This document shows, in pieces, positions 27,790-37,404 of a stretch of 64,000 bases of DNA. The stretch comes from JARFQH01 sp963825595 (GTDB taxonomy: Bacteria; Desulfobacterota; Desulfobacteria; Desulfobacterales; SG8-13): the NCBI GenBank assembly GCA_963825595.1, contig CAWGUE010000004.1:139285-203284 (forward strand). Reading direction: 5' to 3'. Both the position numbers and the translations under genes were made by a program. The notes beneath the pieces were generated by a model. The model saw only the letters and a list, made by a program, of their open reading frames with translations, had not been told where the DNA came from and made no database searches. Position 1 is the first letter of the stretch. Every line of letters starts with the position of its first letter.

Positions 27790-30124
27790 CGAAAGAAAAT
27801 TACGAATTATTTTTTTATTAATCCTCGCCTCCTTTTTGGGTGCACATCTCTGCTTTTTTTTGTTGCCAAACGTATTTGAGATATTGAATTCTCGTGCCAT
27901 AGATCATTTATTTATCCTTCGATCGACATGGAAAAGACTTCAACCTTCCTATGACAACACTGTTGTTCATCTTGACCTTAATAATACCAGTATCCAAAGA
28001 TTGAATGAGCTCTATGTGAATCGATCCCATTATGCCAAAGTGATACGTAATTTGTCTTCCATGAACGTATCTGCCCAGGTCTTTGATTTCATTATTGCCG
28101 GGCGAGCATCAGAGGAAAACGATAATTTGCTAATCAGCACAGTTAAAGAGGCGGAAAATGTTTATTTCGGTCTTGCCTTTGAAATACAAGATTATGGCCA
28201 TAAAAGGCGATTGCAACCAGAGTATTCGGAAAATACTTCTTATTTCGATTGGTCGAGATGGGATGTCACAATAGAGGGAGATCCCAGCACATTGTATGTA
28301 GGTGATAAACCCTTAATAACATTCCCCGATCTTGCCTCAGCATCTCGAGGGATCGGCTCTCTTAGTGTAAAATTTGACCGTGACGGTGTTCTTCGCCGAG
28401 TTCCTCTGCTCGTGCGGTACAAGAAAGCTTACTATCCGCTATTACCATTCCGTGTTATCTGCGATTATCTCAATGTGCCACCGGAGAAAATACTAATCAA
28501 GCCAGGCAGGCATATTATTCTAAGCGATGCGAAAAAACCCGGTGATGAAACACCATACGATATTGAAATACCTATAGACGAAAAGGGAAATATAATCATC
28601 AATTATATCGGATCCTGGGAGCGTATGGATCACTACAACTTGGCTGATGTTTACTTGGCCTCCGATGATCGTGATGAGATGGAATTGTGGAAAGAAGAAC
28701 TTGAGGGAAAAATCGTTATTGTCTCTGATGTTACAACAGGATCCTCCGATATTGGACCTGTTCCTACGGATGTAGATTTTCCATTGAGCGGTGCCCATGC
28801 CAACATCATACACAGCATTTTAACTCAATCATTTCTCAGAGAGGTATCTGGTTGGGAAATGTTATTGGTCGAAGTAATGCTCATGGGTGTTTTGCTGGTG
28901 TTATCACTCAGGTTTTCCGCCGTCTACTTTTCTCTTGGTACGGTTATAGTAACCGCAGCTTTTATTGGAACAACGGGATTAGGATTTTTCTACCACAATG
29001 TCATTCTCCACATAGGCCGCCCACTTTTGTTAATTTTATTTGCATTAATTTCGATAGATGTGTATCGATATATCAACGAAGAAAAAGAGAAAATGGAAAG
29101 TCTTAGGCAGCGGGATTTTATTCGTGATACATTTGGTCGTTATATGACCGATGAAGTAGTTGAGGAACTGCTTGGCTCTCCGAAAGGTTTGTCCATGAGC
29201 GGAGAGAATCGCGAAGTTACATTTTTAGTCTCGGATTTACGTGGTTTTACAACTCTTACAGAAAAACTTAACCCTAATGAAGTTATTGAAATTTTGAACC
29301 GTTATTTTGAACATATGGTGGAAGTTATAGCACGTTATCGCGGAACTGTGAGTGAATTTATGGGTGACGGCATTCTTGCTTTTTTTGGGGCTCCCCTGAG
29401 TGCAGATGACGATCCTGAGCGGGCAGTTGCATGCGCAATCGAGATGCAGACCACATTGGCTGAGGTTAATGAAAAACAGCGCGAGTTCAACCTGCCCGAA
29501 TTGGCTATGGGTATCGGGATTAACACCGGACAAGTGGTAGTTGGCAATATCGGTTCGAAGAGACGCGCCAAATATGGTGTCGTTGGAATGCCAATTAATG
29601 TCGCTTTTCGTATTGAATCGTTTACAGTTAGTGGGCAAATTCTTATAAGCCCCAACACCTATGGAAAAGTATGCTCTCTGGTTAGAATCAGCGGGACTAA
29701 GGAGGTAACATTTAAAGGAATCGAAAAGCCGATATGCCTTTATAATGTTAAAGGTATCAGTGGATCATATAGCGTGTCATTGCCCGATACAAGGATGAAG
29801 CCACTGACCGAACTCGATCCGCCCTTTCCGATTGATTGTTTTACAGTGGAAGGCAAAACCGTGTCTGACAACGGCATAACTGGTCATATTACCCATATCG
29901 GAGAGAGTATTGCTGAACTTTCTTTGTCTCACAATGTGGAAGCACACACGAATCTCAAAATCGTGCCCTCTGAACAGAGAAGCTATAGAATTTCAGCATT
30001 ATATGCCAAGGTTTTGCATAAAAAGGAACACCCGTCCGAATCATCGAGTGAAAGAGTATTGATCAAATTTACGACAATTCCGCATGATATTATTAATTTT
30101 TTTGATAAAGCTAAAAATGAATGA
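27776..30124 (+). CDS. CHASE2-domain adenylate/guanylate cyclase
   Basis: A 782-residue membrane sensor. Order: one N-terminal membrane segment (residues about 9-30), a CHASE2 extracytoplasmic sensor domain (about 35-365), three membrane segments (about 370-440), a class III nucleotide cyclase domain (about 455-640), and a C-terminal domain of about 110 residues that may be PilZ-like. Both metal-binding aspartates are present: Asp487 in FLVSDLRGFTTL and Asp531 in EFMGDGILAFFGAP. VGVVGMPINVAFRIE fits the dimer interface, so it should be active. The start is TTG 27776, overlapping the upstream stop. It would convert an envelope signal into a cyclic nucleotide. The nucleotide made cannot be read with certainty. 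Confidence 0.87.
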   Translation: MNTSNERKLRIIFLLILASFLGAHLCFFLLPNVFEILNSRAIDHLFILRSTWKRLQPSYDNTVVHLDLNNTSIQRLNELYVNRSHYAKVIRNLSSMNVSAQVFDFIIAGRASEENDNLLISTVKEAENVYFGLAFEIQDYGHKRRLQPEYSENTSYFDWSRWDVTIEGDPSTLYVGDKPLITFPDLASASRGIGSLSVKFDRDGVLRRVPLLVRYKKAYYPLLPFRVICDYLNVPPEKILIKPGRHIILSDAKKPGDETPYDIEIPIDEKGNIIINYIGSWERMDHYNLADVYLASDDRDEMELWKEELEGKIVIVSDVTTGSSDIGPVPTDVDFPLSGAHANIIHSILTQSFLREVSGWEMLLVEVMLMGVLLVLSLRFSAVYFSLGTVIVTAAFIGTTGLGFFYHNVILHIGRPLLLILFALISIDVYRYINEEKEKMESLRQRDFIRDTFGRYMTDEVVEELLGSPKGLSMSGENREVTFLVSDLRGFTTLTEKLNPNEVIEILNRYFEHMVEVIARYRGTVSEFMGDGILAFFGAPLSADDDPERAVACAIEMQTTLAEVNEKQREFNLPELAMGIGINTGQVVVGNIGSKRRAKYGVVGMPINVAFRIESFTVSGQILISPNTYGKVCSLVRISGTKEVTFKGIEKPICLYNVKGISGSYSVSLPDTRMKPLTELDPPFPIDCFTVEGKTVSDNGITGHITHIGESIAELSLSHNVEAHTNLKIVPSEQRSYRISALYAKVLHKKEHPSESSSERVLIKFTTIPHDIINFFDKAKNE

Positions 30125-30222
30125 TTTCAGAACGAAACCTGAAAGAAACGGCAAATTTGGCTAAAAAAGCCAGGGAAGTAGGCTGTTCTGGAATTAACCG
30201 TTTCGAAGAATGAGTTTTATTT

Positions 30223-32211
30223 GTGCTTAATATAATAGAATCCTTAAAAAGCCAGAAGGAAAAACCAATTAAAAAATGTAATATCATAACGAGACTGAAT
30301 GGGTTAATCTTATACGTGTTCCTATTCGCTTATGGATGCACATCGCCTGTCTTAAATATGCCCGAACTAGAGCCCGATATTATAAAAGAATACAAAAATA
30401 TTACTGTGCGATCAAATGTTCCATATTTTACAAATTCCGGTATCCACATTAAGAAAGGAGAAATTTTTTCGATATTAGCGAAGGGCCAGATAAAACTGTA
30501 TCCATCTTCAGAACTTTGGCAGGGACCTGGAACAAGATTAGCTATGACAATTGGCGGGAATATTGTAACGCATAATGGCTATGATACTATAAAATCAGAA
30601 TTTGAGGGAGAGATAAATCTTGGCGTGGTTGATGGGCCCATTGATTACAAGCGCGGCCAAGCAGAAAAACCTGAATGGTACAAAAATAATTTTGGTCATT
30701 TCAACGTTGATTTAATTGTTTGGAAAACAAATAATTATTCTCAGATAGCAAAATTTTTCGCTAATAAGCAAAAAGAAGATCCAGACAACATAGTAATTCA
30801 TGCTGCCTTCGGTTATCTAAATCAATACGAAAAAATAGAATTGGCTCGAAAAGAAACTTCAAGCGAAATAGAAAAAACGAGAATGCTGTTATATGAACTA
30901 AAAGGAAAATATCAAACGCAAAAAAAGCCTTCAAATGAATCCGTCCAGCAAAACAAAACAATTACTGAGGCTGAATACAAACTGGCACAATTGACGGAAA
31001 CTCTTGAGCAACTCGATGAAATGAAAAAGCAGTTGGATGAAGAAAGGAAAAAAGCAAATCGCCTCTCTCAAAAGCTTGAGGAAAAAAGAGAAAAAGAAAA
31101 GCAACTTTTAAGTCAAATTGCGAGCTTTCCAAAGCGCCCTGCGGGCCTTCTCATTTCATCACCAGAAGACGGCAAAAGAACTGAAGATGCCAATGTAATA
31201 CTAACTGGTGTTGCTGAAGATGTTATGGGCCTTAAACAAATTAAAATTATTCTAAACAACAAGTTGTTAGACAAAACATATGAACGAGGTATTGAGGTTA
31301 GCGATGAAGCATTCACAAAACGGTTTTATATTAACAAAACGATTCCTTTAACAAAAGGTGAGAACCGAATTAAAATTATGGCTATTAACATGGAGGGTCT
31401 TTTCTCTGAAAAGATATTGTCAGTTTATAGAGTGGAAAAAAGAAGAAGAGTGTGGGCCGTTATTGTTGGAGTTAACGATTACGATAAGATACCGAAACTG
31501 AAATATGCAGTTAACGATGCTAGATCGTTATATGATTTATTGGTAGTTTTTAACCAAATACCAAAGGAGAATGTTAAACTGATTGTTAACGAAGAAGCCA
31601 CTCTTAAAAACATAAGGAGTATATTAGGAACGGAATTAAAAAGCAATGCTGGGAAAGAAGACATGGTCCTCATTTATTTTGCCGGACATGGAGCGACGGA
31701 GACTGACGCATTGAGTCCGGATGGTGACGGTTTGGAAAAATACCTCCTACCATATGATGCTGATTTGAACGATCTTTATGCCTCTGCGCTACCGATGAGG
31801 GAAATCTTGCACATCTTCCGCCGGATCCACTCACAGAGTTTAATTTTCCTTGCTGATGCCTGCTATAGTGGCGCCAGTGGCGGACGAACCGCAAGTTTAT
31901 CCGGAATTAGGGCCAATATATCTGATGCCTTTTTAAAACGAATTGCGACCGGAAAAGGTACAGTTGTTATAACAGCAAGCGGCATAAACGAGGTTAGCGT
32001 TGAGAAAGAAAACCTTCAACACGGCGTATTTACTTATTACTTGATAGAAGCGTTAAGAGGAAACGCCGATATTGACCATGATGGATTAATTACAGCTGAT
32101 GAAACATATAAATATGTTTATGAAAAAGTCACAAAGGCCACAAACCAAGAACAACATCCAGTTAAAATAGGGAACGTTGAAGGAGACCTGGTGCTAAGCA
32201 TTACGAATTAA
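30223..32211 (+). CDS. Caspase-family (C14) peptidase lipoprotein, paralog 1
   Basis: A 662-residue protein starting at GTG. Order: signal ending in FAYGC (Cys39, an imperfect lipobox); an N-terminal beta domain of about 150 residues resembling LecA/PA-IL (GIHIKKGEIFSILAKGQIKL); a long coiled coil (about 205-305); a beta-sandwich (about 310-405); then a caspase domain with the catalytic His489 in YFAGHGATE and Cys547 in LADACYSGASGGRT. An EF-hand-type loop D-I-D-H-D-G-L-I-T-A-D-E (616-627) lies near the C-terminus. Catalysis looks intact. It follows the cyclase by 98 bp and precedes a paralog with the same architecture. Predicted location: outer membrane, periplasmic face. Substrate unknown. 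Confidence 0.88.
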   Translation: MLNIIESLKSQKEKPIKKCNIITRLNGLILYVFLFAYGCTSPVLNMPELEPDIIKEYKNITVRSNVPYFTNSGIHIKKGEIFSILAKGQIKLYPSSELWQGPGTRLAMTIGGNIVTHNGYDTIKSEFEGEINLGVVDGPIDYKRGQAEKPEWYKNNFGHFNVDLIVWKTNNYSQIAKFFANKQKEDPDNIVIHAAFGYLNQYEKIELARKETSSEIEKTRMLLYELKGKYQTQKKPSNESVQQNKTITEAEYKLAQLTETLEQLDEMKKQLDEERKKANRLSQKLEEKREKEKQLLSQIASFPKRPAGLLISSPEDGKRTEDANVILTGVAEDVMGLKQIKIILNNKLLDKTYERGIEVSDEAFTKRFYINKTIPLTKGENRIKIMAINMEGLFSEKILSVYRVEKRRRVWAVIVGVNDYDKIPKLKYAVNDARSLYDLLVVFNQIPKENVKLIVNEEATLKNIRSILGTELKSNAGKEDMVLIYFAGHGATETDALSPDGDGLEKYLLPYDADLNDLYASALPMREILHIFRRIHSQSLIFLADACYSGASGGRTASLSGIRANISDAFLKRIATGKGTVVITASGINEVSVEKENLQHGVFTYYLIEALRGNADIDHDGLITADETYKYVYEKVTKATNQEQHPVKIGNVEGDLVLSITN

Positions 32212-32540
32212 AATAAAAAAATTAAATTAAATGGAGGCCAACAATCTGAAACGCCCTCACCCTCACTTTTGTTCCTTAATATTGCCCATTTGATTCCCTG
32301 TTAAGGAAATATGCCTATCGTCATCATAGGAGAATCCCCTATTATGATGAAAAAAACCCATTAAAATGTATGTTTTAACTATTGAAAAAGCGAGAGATTA
32401 CCAATATGCAATAATCGAACAGATGTTTACCACACCTGTACTTGGTCTCCAGATCGTGGTTCATACTGCCCATTTACCTTTGCCAAGAACTTAATATTCG
32501 CTAAAAAATGATGTTCTAAAACAAGCAGACGGTTAAAATA
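32212..32540. other. Spacer between caspase paralogs
   Basis: No gene. An imperfect inverted repeat (CATCATAGG opposite CCTATTATGATG, about 32321-32350) precedes an A-run and could be a hairpin terminator in the minus direction or a processing site. Confidence 0.4.
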
Positions 32541-34502
32541 ATGCGAATTTCCCCAAATAGCACATTTTATCGGCTCTCCTACTTTAATCTGTTGAGTATA
32601 TTCCTACCCTTTCTGTGCGTTTTGGCCTTAGCGGCATGTTCGACAACACCTGAGTTTAGGATGCCTTCTGATATTCCATCGTCAATTAAAGCATATAAAA
32701 GCCTTCGGGTATCGGGCTTTAACCGGAAGAAAAATACAGGGATTGTGCTTGCTGAGCAAGATTGGTTTACCGTTATCGCCACAGGTATCATAGACAGAGG
32801 TTGGCGTAATAGCTCCTTCAGTAAAATAAGTCCCTACGACGGTGGCTTTATAATGCATATTGGTGATCAACTTTATGGGCATATTCACTACGGAGCAGGC
32901 ATCGGCCCGACCATAAGAGCTCAGCAAGCAGGCAAACTATATTTAGGTATTTCAGATTCATATTACGAAGACAATCGCGGCCACTTTGATGTAACGATTA
33001 TCGTATGGCGAACCGAAGACTATCAACAAATCGCTAATTTTTTAATTGAGCTGGTCGACTACAACCCTGACAATATTGCTTTGGCCGTCGCCCATAAACA
33101 AGCAATCGGCATGCAACGTATCCAGAAAATTGAGCTGGCCCAGAATCAGGCATCTAAGGAAATCGCTGCAACTGAGAACATACTCCAAGAAATCAAACAG
33201 AAAACCGCTGCCCCCATATCCGAGAAGGAGAAAGCGGCAGCTCAGCAGCAAGTGGCTACTTTGGAAGACCGCCTGGCTGCGTTGAGCGAAACTATGGCGG
33301 AACTCGAGCACATGAAGGCGGCGCTGCAGCAGGAACGCCAGCGAACAACTCAGCTCACTCAGCAACTTGCCGAGCAGCAGCAACGCGAAACGGACTTGAT
33401 GACTCAAATTGCTCAAGGGGCTTCGACCCCACCGGTTCTTCTGATTACCTCCCCGGATAATAAGTTGAGTACCGAAGCCAGCTTTGTGCGTTTGATTGGC
33501 GTGGCGGAAGATGACCGAGGCATAAAAAAATTGTTTATCCAGCTAAACGATAAAAACATTGAAGGCGATAGTGCACGTGGTATACGTTTGGACGAGGAGG
33601 CGGCGCCGCTAAGAATAGAGATCAACCGCAAAGTCTACCTGTCCCGAGGTCATAATAAGATTCGTATTCGAGTGCAGGACATTGACGATTTGTTCGTTGA
33701 GAAGACAATCATGGCAGAGCGCATTGAGCTGCGCCGGAATGTATGGGCGGTAGTAATCGGAATCAACAACTATCCCAACCTACGCCAGCTTCAATATGCC
33801 GTCAACGATGCAAAAGCGTTTTATGACTGGCTGATCCATACCAGCCGGATCCCGGCGGAAAATGTCAAATTGTTGATCAATGGGCAGGCAACCTTGAAGA
33901 ATCTGCGCAGTGAACTGGGCACACGCCTTAAAAACAACGCAGCACCTGATGATCTGGTGATCATCTATTTTGCTGGACATGGAGCAACCGAACGCGATTC
34001 ACTCAGTCCTGACGGTGACGGTCTTGAAAAGTACATTTTGCCTTTTGGTACTGATCTAGATGATTTATACGCAACAGCAATGCCAATGCGAGAGGTCGCT
34101 TTTATCATTAATCGTATCCGTTCCGAGCGTCTTGTATTTATTGCCGACGCCTGTTACAGCGGCGCCAGTGGTGGTCGGACGGTTAGTGCCAGCGGCATTC
34201 GTGCAAGTGTATCGGATACCTTTTTGGAAAGGCTGGCGGGAGGAAAAGGAAAAATTATCATTACAGCAAGCGGCGCTAATGAAGTTAGTATGGAAAGAGA
34301 TGAACTTAAGCATGGAGTGTTCACATATTACCTTCTCGAAGGGCTGCGTGGAGCAGCGGACACAGATGCTGATGGAGTCATCACTGTAGATGAGGTCTAT
34401 CGCTATGTATCAACCAAGGTGCCAAAGGCTACGGGGCAAGAGCAAAATCCAATTAAAAAGGGTTCGGTAAAAGGCCAGCTATTATTGGGTATTGTCCCTT
34501 GA
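32541..34502 (+). CDS. Caspase-family (C14) peptidase lipoprotein, paralog 2
   Basis: A 653-residue paralog of the preceding gene with the same order: lipoprotein signal with a good lipobox (LALAAC, Cys33), LecA-like beta domain, coiled coil (about 200-290), beta-sandwich, and caspase domain with His480 in YFAGHGATE and Cys538 in IADACYSGASGGRT. The EF-hand-type loop D-T-D-A-D-G-V-I-T-V-D-E is at 607-618. The catalytic part is much more similar between the two than the N-terminal part, suggesting common chemistry and diverging ligand recognition. GC content is higher than in paralog 1. A group II intron lies about 200 bp downstream. Confidence 0.88.
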   Translation: MRISPNSTFYRLSYFNLLSIFLPFLCVLALAACSTTPEFRMPSDIPSSIKAYKSLRVSGFNRKKNTGIVLAEQDWFTVIATGIIDRGWRNSSFSKISPYDGGFIMHIGDQLYGHIHYGAGIGPTIRAQQAGKLYLGISDSYYEDNRGHFDVTIIVWRTEDYQQIANFLIELVDYNPDNIALAVAHKQAIGMQRIQKIELAQNQASKEIAATENILQEIKQKTAAPISEKEKAAAQQQVATLEDRLAALSETMAELEHMKAALQQERQRTTQLTQQLAEQQQRETDLMTQIAQGASTPPVLLITSPDNKLSTEASFVRLIGVAEDDRGIKKLFIQLNDKNIEGDSARGIRLDEEAAPLRIEINRKVYLSRGHNKIRIRVQDIDDLFVEKTIMAERIELRRNVWAVVIGINNYPNLRQLQYAVNDAKAFYDWLIHTSRIPAENVKLLINGQATLKNLRSELGTRLKNNAAPDDLVIIYFAGHGATERDSLSPDGDGLEKYILPFGTDLDDLYATAMPMREVAFIINRIRSERLVFIADACYSGASGGRTVSASGIRASVSDTFLERLAGGKGKIIITASGANEVSMERDELKHGVFTYYLLEGLRGAADTDADGVITVDEVYRYVSTKVPKATGQEQNPIKKGSVKGQLLLGIVP

Positions 34503-34663
34503 AGCTATTCTTACAGGCACCCCAACCAAGTTAGATTCTATGTCTTGAAGACAAAATCGCAAATCATTATTTATATCGTCCGGTAAACTTAAATATCTTC
34601 ACACTTAAAAAGTCCAGTATTTTTCAACTTATCACAGCTTCACCGAAACTAACACTTACTGCT

Positions 34664-34688
34664 AGTGTGCCACGAGCGCACTTTAAAT
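34664..34688 (+). terminator. Hairpin just upstream of the group II intron
   Basis: AGTGTGC (34664-34670) pairs with GCGCACT (34676-34682, one wobble), followed by TTAAATAAAAAT. It may terminate the caspase transcript. Some group II introns insert directly after such hairpins, which matches the intron start about 16 nt further on. Confidence 0.45.
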
Positions 34689-35205
34689 AAAAATAGAGTG
34701 TGTGTAACTGTACAAAAGATGAGGGTAGGCCCCTCGCGGAACCGGCTTGCAGGAGCAGGTTTCAAACCACCTTAAGCTGCGCTGGTAAAGAGCCAGGGTG
34801 GTGAGCGTTAAGGAAAAGGTCCCGCTTGACGGGATCAGGTATGAATCAAGGAGATGAGCGCGAGCGAACCATTGCTGAGGTGTCGAAAAGGTAGAGATGA
34901 CGTCAAAACTGGGGTACTAGCAGAATCCCAGGATAAGCCCAGAGGCCACCTGCTTACTGTCTGGGCGGCGTCCGGCATAAAGATGGCATGACCTTGATTC
35001 AGGCTTTTGTATGGAACGTGGGAACCTGTCGTCTCGATGTTAAGGGAGAAACGCAAGTGGCGGACCCACAAGCGTGAGAGTACCGATGCGGGACACGGGG
35101 GCGGAACAACCCGTAGTAGTGATGAAGTCTGTGTAATGCAGATGGAGCGAAGGGGTTGTGCTGTCCGGTTTTAGTGACAAGGTCAACCAGAGATGGGAGG
35201 AACCG

Positions 35206-35265
35206 GTGACTAAAACAAAGCCGTATAGGCTTCCGGCCTTCGGCTGGACAGTAGGAGCCGTATGA
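35206..35265 (+). pseudogene. N-terminal remnant of the intron-encoded reverse transcriptase
   Basis: GTG 35206, after GGGAGGAACCG, begins MTKTKPYRLP, matching the start of group II intron reverse transcriptases (TKTKP...IPK). The frame then runs straight into domain V and stops at 35263-35265. About 20 codons remain, so the protein has been removed by an internal deletion. Confidence 0.65.
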
Positions 35266-35288
35266 CGGGAGACTGTCACGTACGGTTC
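35255..35288 (+). ncRNA. Group II intron domain V
   Basis: Exactly 34 nt. Lower stem GAGCCGTA with TACGGTTC, containing the catalytic AGC triad; a 2-nt CG bulge; upper stem TGACGG with CTGTCA; a GAGA (GNRA) tetraloop. All features of an active domain V are kept. Confidence 0.9.
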
Positions 35289-35513
35289 TTGGAGGGCGTA
35301 GGGGTGAGACTCCTCCGCGCTACTTGCCTCGTCCCGAATCTATCAAACGGAGGATTCCCTAAATATACCCAGACGATATTGTTATAATTGATATTAATTT
35401 AGACAGTTACGAGACTGGCAAGCTGTATTGACCCACCCCAGGATTCCAGTATAGTCTCAATATACCTCAATCCGAACTATTCGGTCGATAATTCCATAGA
35501 AGGATGTTCGCAA

Positions 35514-36074
35514 ATGGCAAAACACGTTTGTCCTTGGTGGCTGGCATATACGTTTGACAATCCATTGAGGGGAATATTTCACAAACCAGAAATAATATTT
35601 ACGCCTCACCTAAATAGGGGAATGACTGCTATCGATATAGGTTGTGGAATGGGTTTCTTTTCAATCGGTATGGCCAGAATTGTTGGCGAAAATGGAAAGA
35701 TATTTTCCACAGACATTCAACAAAAAATGCTAGATATTTTAAAAATGAGAGCTGAAAAGGCGGGTGTAGCTCATAGGATCACAACCTTTTTATGCGATGA
35801 AGACAACTTAGGTACAGACGTAAGGGTAGACTTCGCCTTATCCTTTTGGATGGCACATGAAACTCCTGATGAATTCGAATTTCTCAAACAAGTTCGTTCG
35901 ATTCTTAAAAAATCAGGAAGACTTTTATTGGCTGAACCCAAAATGCATGTGCCTGTCACTGATTTCAACAAAACTTTATCTTTAGCTCAAGAAATGGGTT
36001 TAAAAAAAATTGATTTACCGAAAATTATACTTAGCCACGCTGCTGTACTAGAAAATAATAGTTTTAGGGAGTAG
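35514..36074 (+). CDS. Class I SAM-dependent methyltransferase
   Basis: A 186-residue protein. AdoMet motif I is AIDIGCGMGFFSIGMARIVG, preceded by the usual helix, with the acidic motif II in KIFSTDIQQKMLDIL and a LLLAEPKMHV post-motif strand. The N-terminus (CPWWLAYTFDNPLRG) is characteristic of a small subgroup found in anaerobes and methanogens near metal or arsenic genes. The substrate is unknown. ATG 35514 is preceded by GAAGGATG. It is AT-rich and sits in the accessory island after the intron. Confidence 0.83.
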   Translation: MAKHVCPWWLAYTFDNPLRGIFHKPEIIFTPHLNRGMTAIDIGCGMGFFSIGMARIVGENGKIFSTDIQQKMLDILKMRAEKAGVAHRITTFLCDEDNLGTDVRVDFALSFWMAHETPDEFEFLKQVRSILKKSGRLLLAEPKMHVPVTDFNKTLSLAQEMGLKKIDLPKIILSHAAVLENNSFRE

Positions 36075-36171
36075 CAAGCTTGACTATTGACCGGCCTCAC
36101 AAATTCAATAAAATCTCAATATACCGCAACATAAAGGGTGTCTGATTCGCATCTGTAGGAGATTAACGGTT

Positions 36172-37404
36172 TTGATAGATAAAACAATTCGTAAAGTTCA
36201 AATAGCTTTGGGATTTACGCTTATTTTAATTATAGGTTGTTTATTTAATCAACCGGCTGTTGTAGTAGAAACCGAATACACTACCGAAGTCAAAGAATAC
36301 GGTAAGTGCAGAAAGTTAATAAAAAATGGCATACCTATGGTATACCTTACGGGGACACCTTATGAAATAGGATTAGCTCACGGAAAACTATGCAAAAAAG
36401 AGATAGAGGAAAATAACAAAGATTTTTTCGATTTTTATGACCGCCTTAAAAGAGACCCACAGGCAGACTGGCTGAAATTATCTAGACAGTTGGAGAAGAA
36501 CATTCCTGAGGAATACATTGATGAAATGCGTGGTATTTCTGTTGGCGCTGATATCGAATATGATAAAATTCTATTCATAAACACGCTATCAACGATTTCA
36601 ATGAAAAATGGTTGTTTTGCATTCGCATTTATAAATACAGACCAACAAATTATTACTCTACGGCAAGATGATGAGGACAAATATACTGATTTCCATAAAG
36701 AAATGATACTCTACATAATAAAGCCGGAAAATGGTTTAGGTTTTGCGGCCATACTCACACCTGGATGGGTTGATGGTGAGACGGGCATCAACGAGATGGG
36801 AATCACTGTATCTCAGAACAATATTGGAATTAAACAGAAAATTTGGGATGTCATACCGATAACTATTTTGACGAGATATATGCTCCAATATTCGAAAACA
36901 ATTGACGACATTGAAAAAATACTTGATGAGAAAAACGCTTATCCAGGAAGATTGATATTTGCTTCCAGCAAGGATAATGCTTCAGTTTTCGAATTTGTTA
37001 ATGAGGAAAAATCTCGGATAAATATGGAAAATGGTTATCTGATAGTGTCAAATCACGCCAGACAAATACCATCCAAAGAGATAGGCCGTGGATCTGCCCA
37101 ACGATTTGCCAAAGCAGAAAAATACCTAAATGAACACATCGATCAAATGAATGTGGAAAAGGCAATTAAACTTGTTAGAACTCCTCTAATATCACGAGCT
37201 AACTTCTGGGATAGCTTTAGAGTCCATAACAGACAGTCTTATATTTTTTCGCCAGGAACACTTGATTTTTGGGTCGCAATACCCACAGAATCCAACAACA
37301 AGCCAGCAAGCTACGGTTCTTATATTGGATTTAATTTGCAGCATGAGTTATACAATACTGGCAATGAACCGAATCCAAGGCGCTTTCCTGCTTATAAATA
37401 TTGA
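36172..37404 (+). CDS. C45-type autoproteolytic acyltransferase/hydrolase lipoprotein
   Basis: A 410-residue protein of the acyl-CoA:6-aminopenicillanate acyltransferase (Ntn hydrolase) type. N-terminal signal with lipobox LIIGC (Cys23). The family entry motif GTPYEIGLAHGKLCKKEI is at about 61-80 and the likely nucleophile is Cys148 in MKNGCFAF, where C45 precursors cut themselves. The GWVDGETGINEMGITVSQN segment matches the second conserved block. Start TTG 36172 follows TAGGAG. Members hydrolyse or transfer acyl groups on amides. In this island it may process a lipid or peptide in the envelope; the substrate is unknown. AT-rich like its neighbours. Confidence 0.8.
   Translation: MIDKTIRKVQIALGFTLILIIGCLFNQPAVVVETEYTTEVKEYGKCRKLIKNGIPMVYLTGTPYEIGLAHGKLCKKEIEENNKDFFDFYDRLKRDPQADWLKLSRQLEKNIPEEYIDEMRGISVGADIEYDKILFINTLSTISMKNGCFAFAFINTDQQIITLRQDDEDKYTDFHKEMILYIIKPENGLGFAAILTPGWVDGETGINEMGITVSQNNIGIKQKIWDVIPITILTRYMLQYSKTIDDIEKILDEKNAYPGRLIFASSKDNASVFEFVNEEKSRINMENGYLIVSNHARQIPSKEIGRGSAQRFAKAEKYLNEHIDQMNVEKAIKLVRTPLISRANFWDSFRVHNRQSYIFSPGTLDFWVAIPTESNNKPASYGSYIGFNLQHELYNTGNEPNPRRFPAYKY

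Larger units (their letters stand above)
34700..35325 (+). mobile_element. ORF-less group II intron (internal deletion of the reverse transcriptase)
   Basis: The 5' end has the GTGTG consensus. The body contains sequence typical of bacterial group II ribozymes (ATGGAACGTGGGAACC, CACAAGCGTGAGAG, CCGTAGTAGTGATGA, GATGGAGCGAAGGGG). A canonical 34-nt domain V is at 35255-35288 and a domain VI-like hairpin follows. Full-length relatives carry a reverse transcriptase of roughly 400-600 codons in domain IV; here only its first codons remain. The intron would need a maturase supplied in trans. It lies between genes, not inside one. Ends are approximate (within a few bases at the 5' end, about 10 at the 3' end). 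Confidence 0.85.

Noticed and set aside
34835..35279. Minus-strand open frames of about 80 codons
   Set aside because: They lie inside the group II intron ribozyme and show no protein-like features or ribosome sites.
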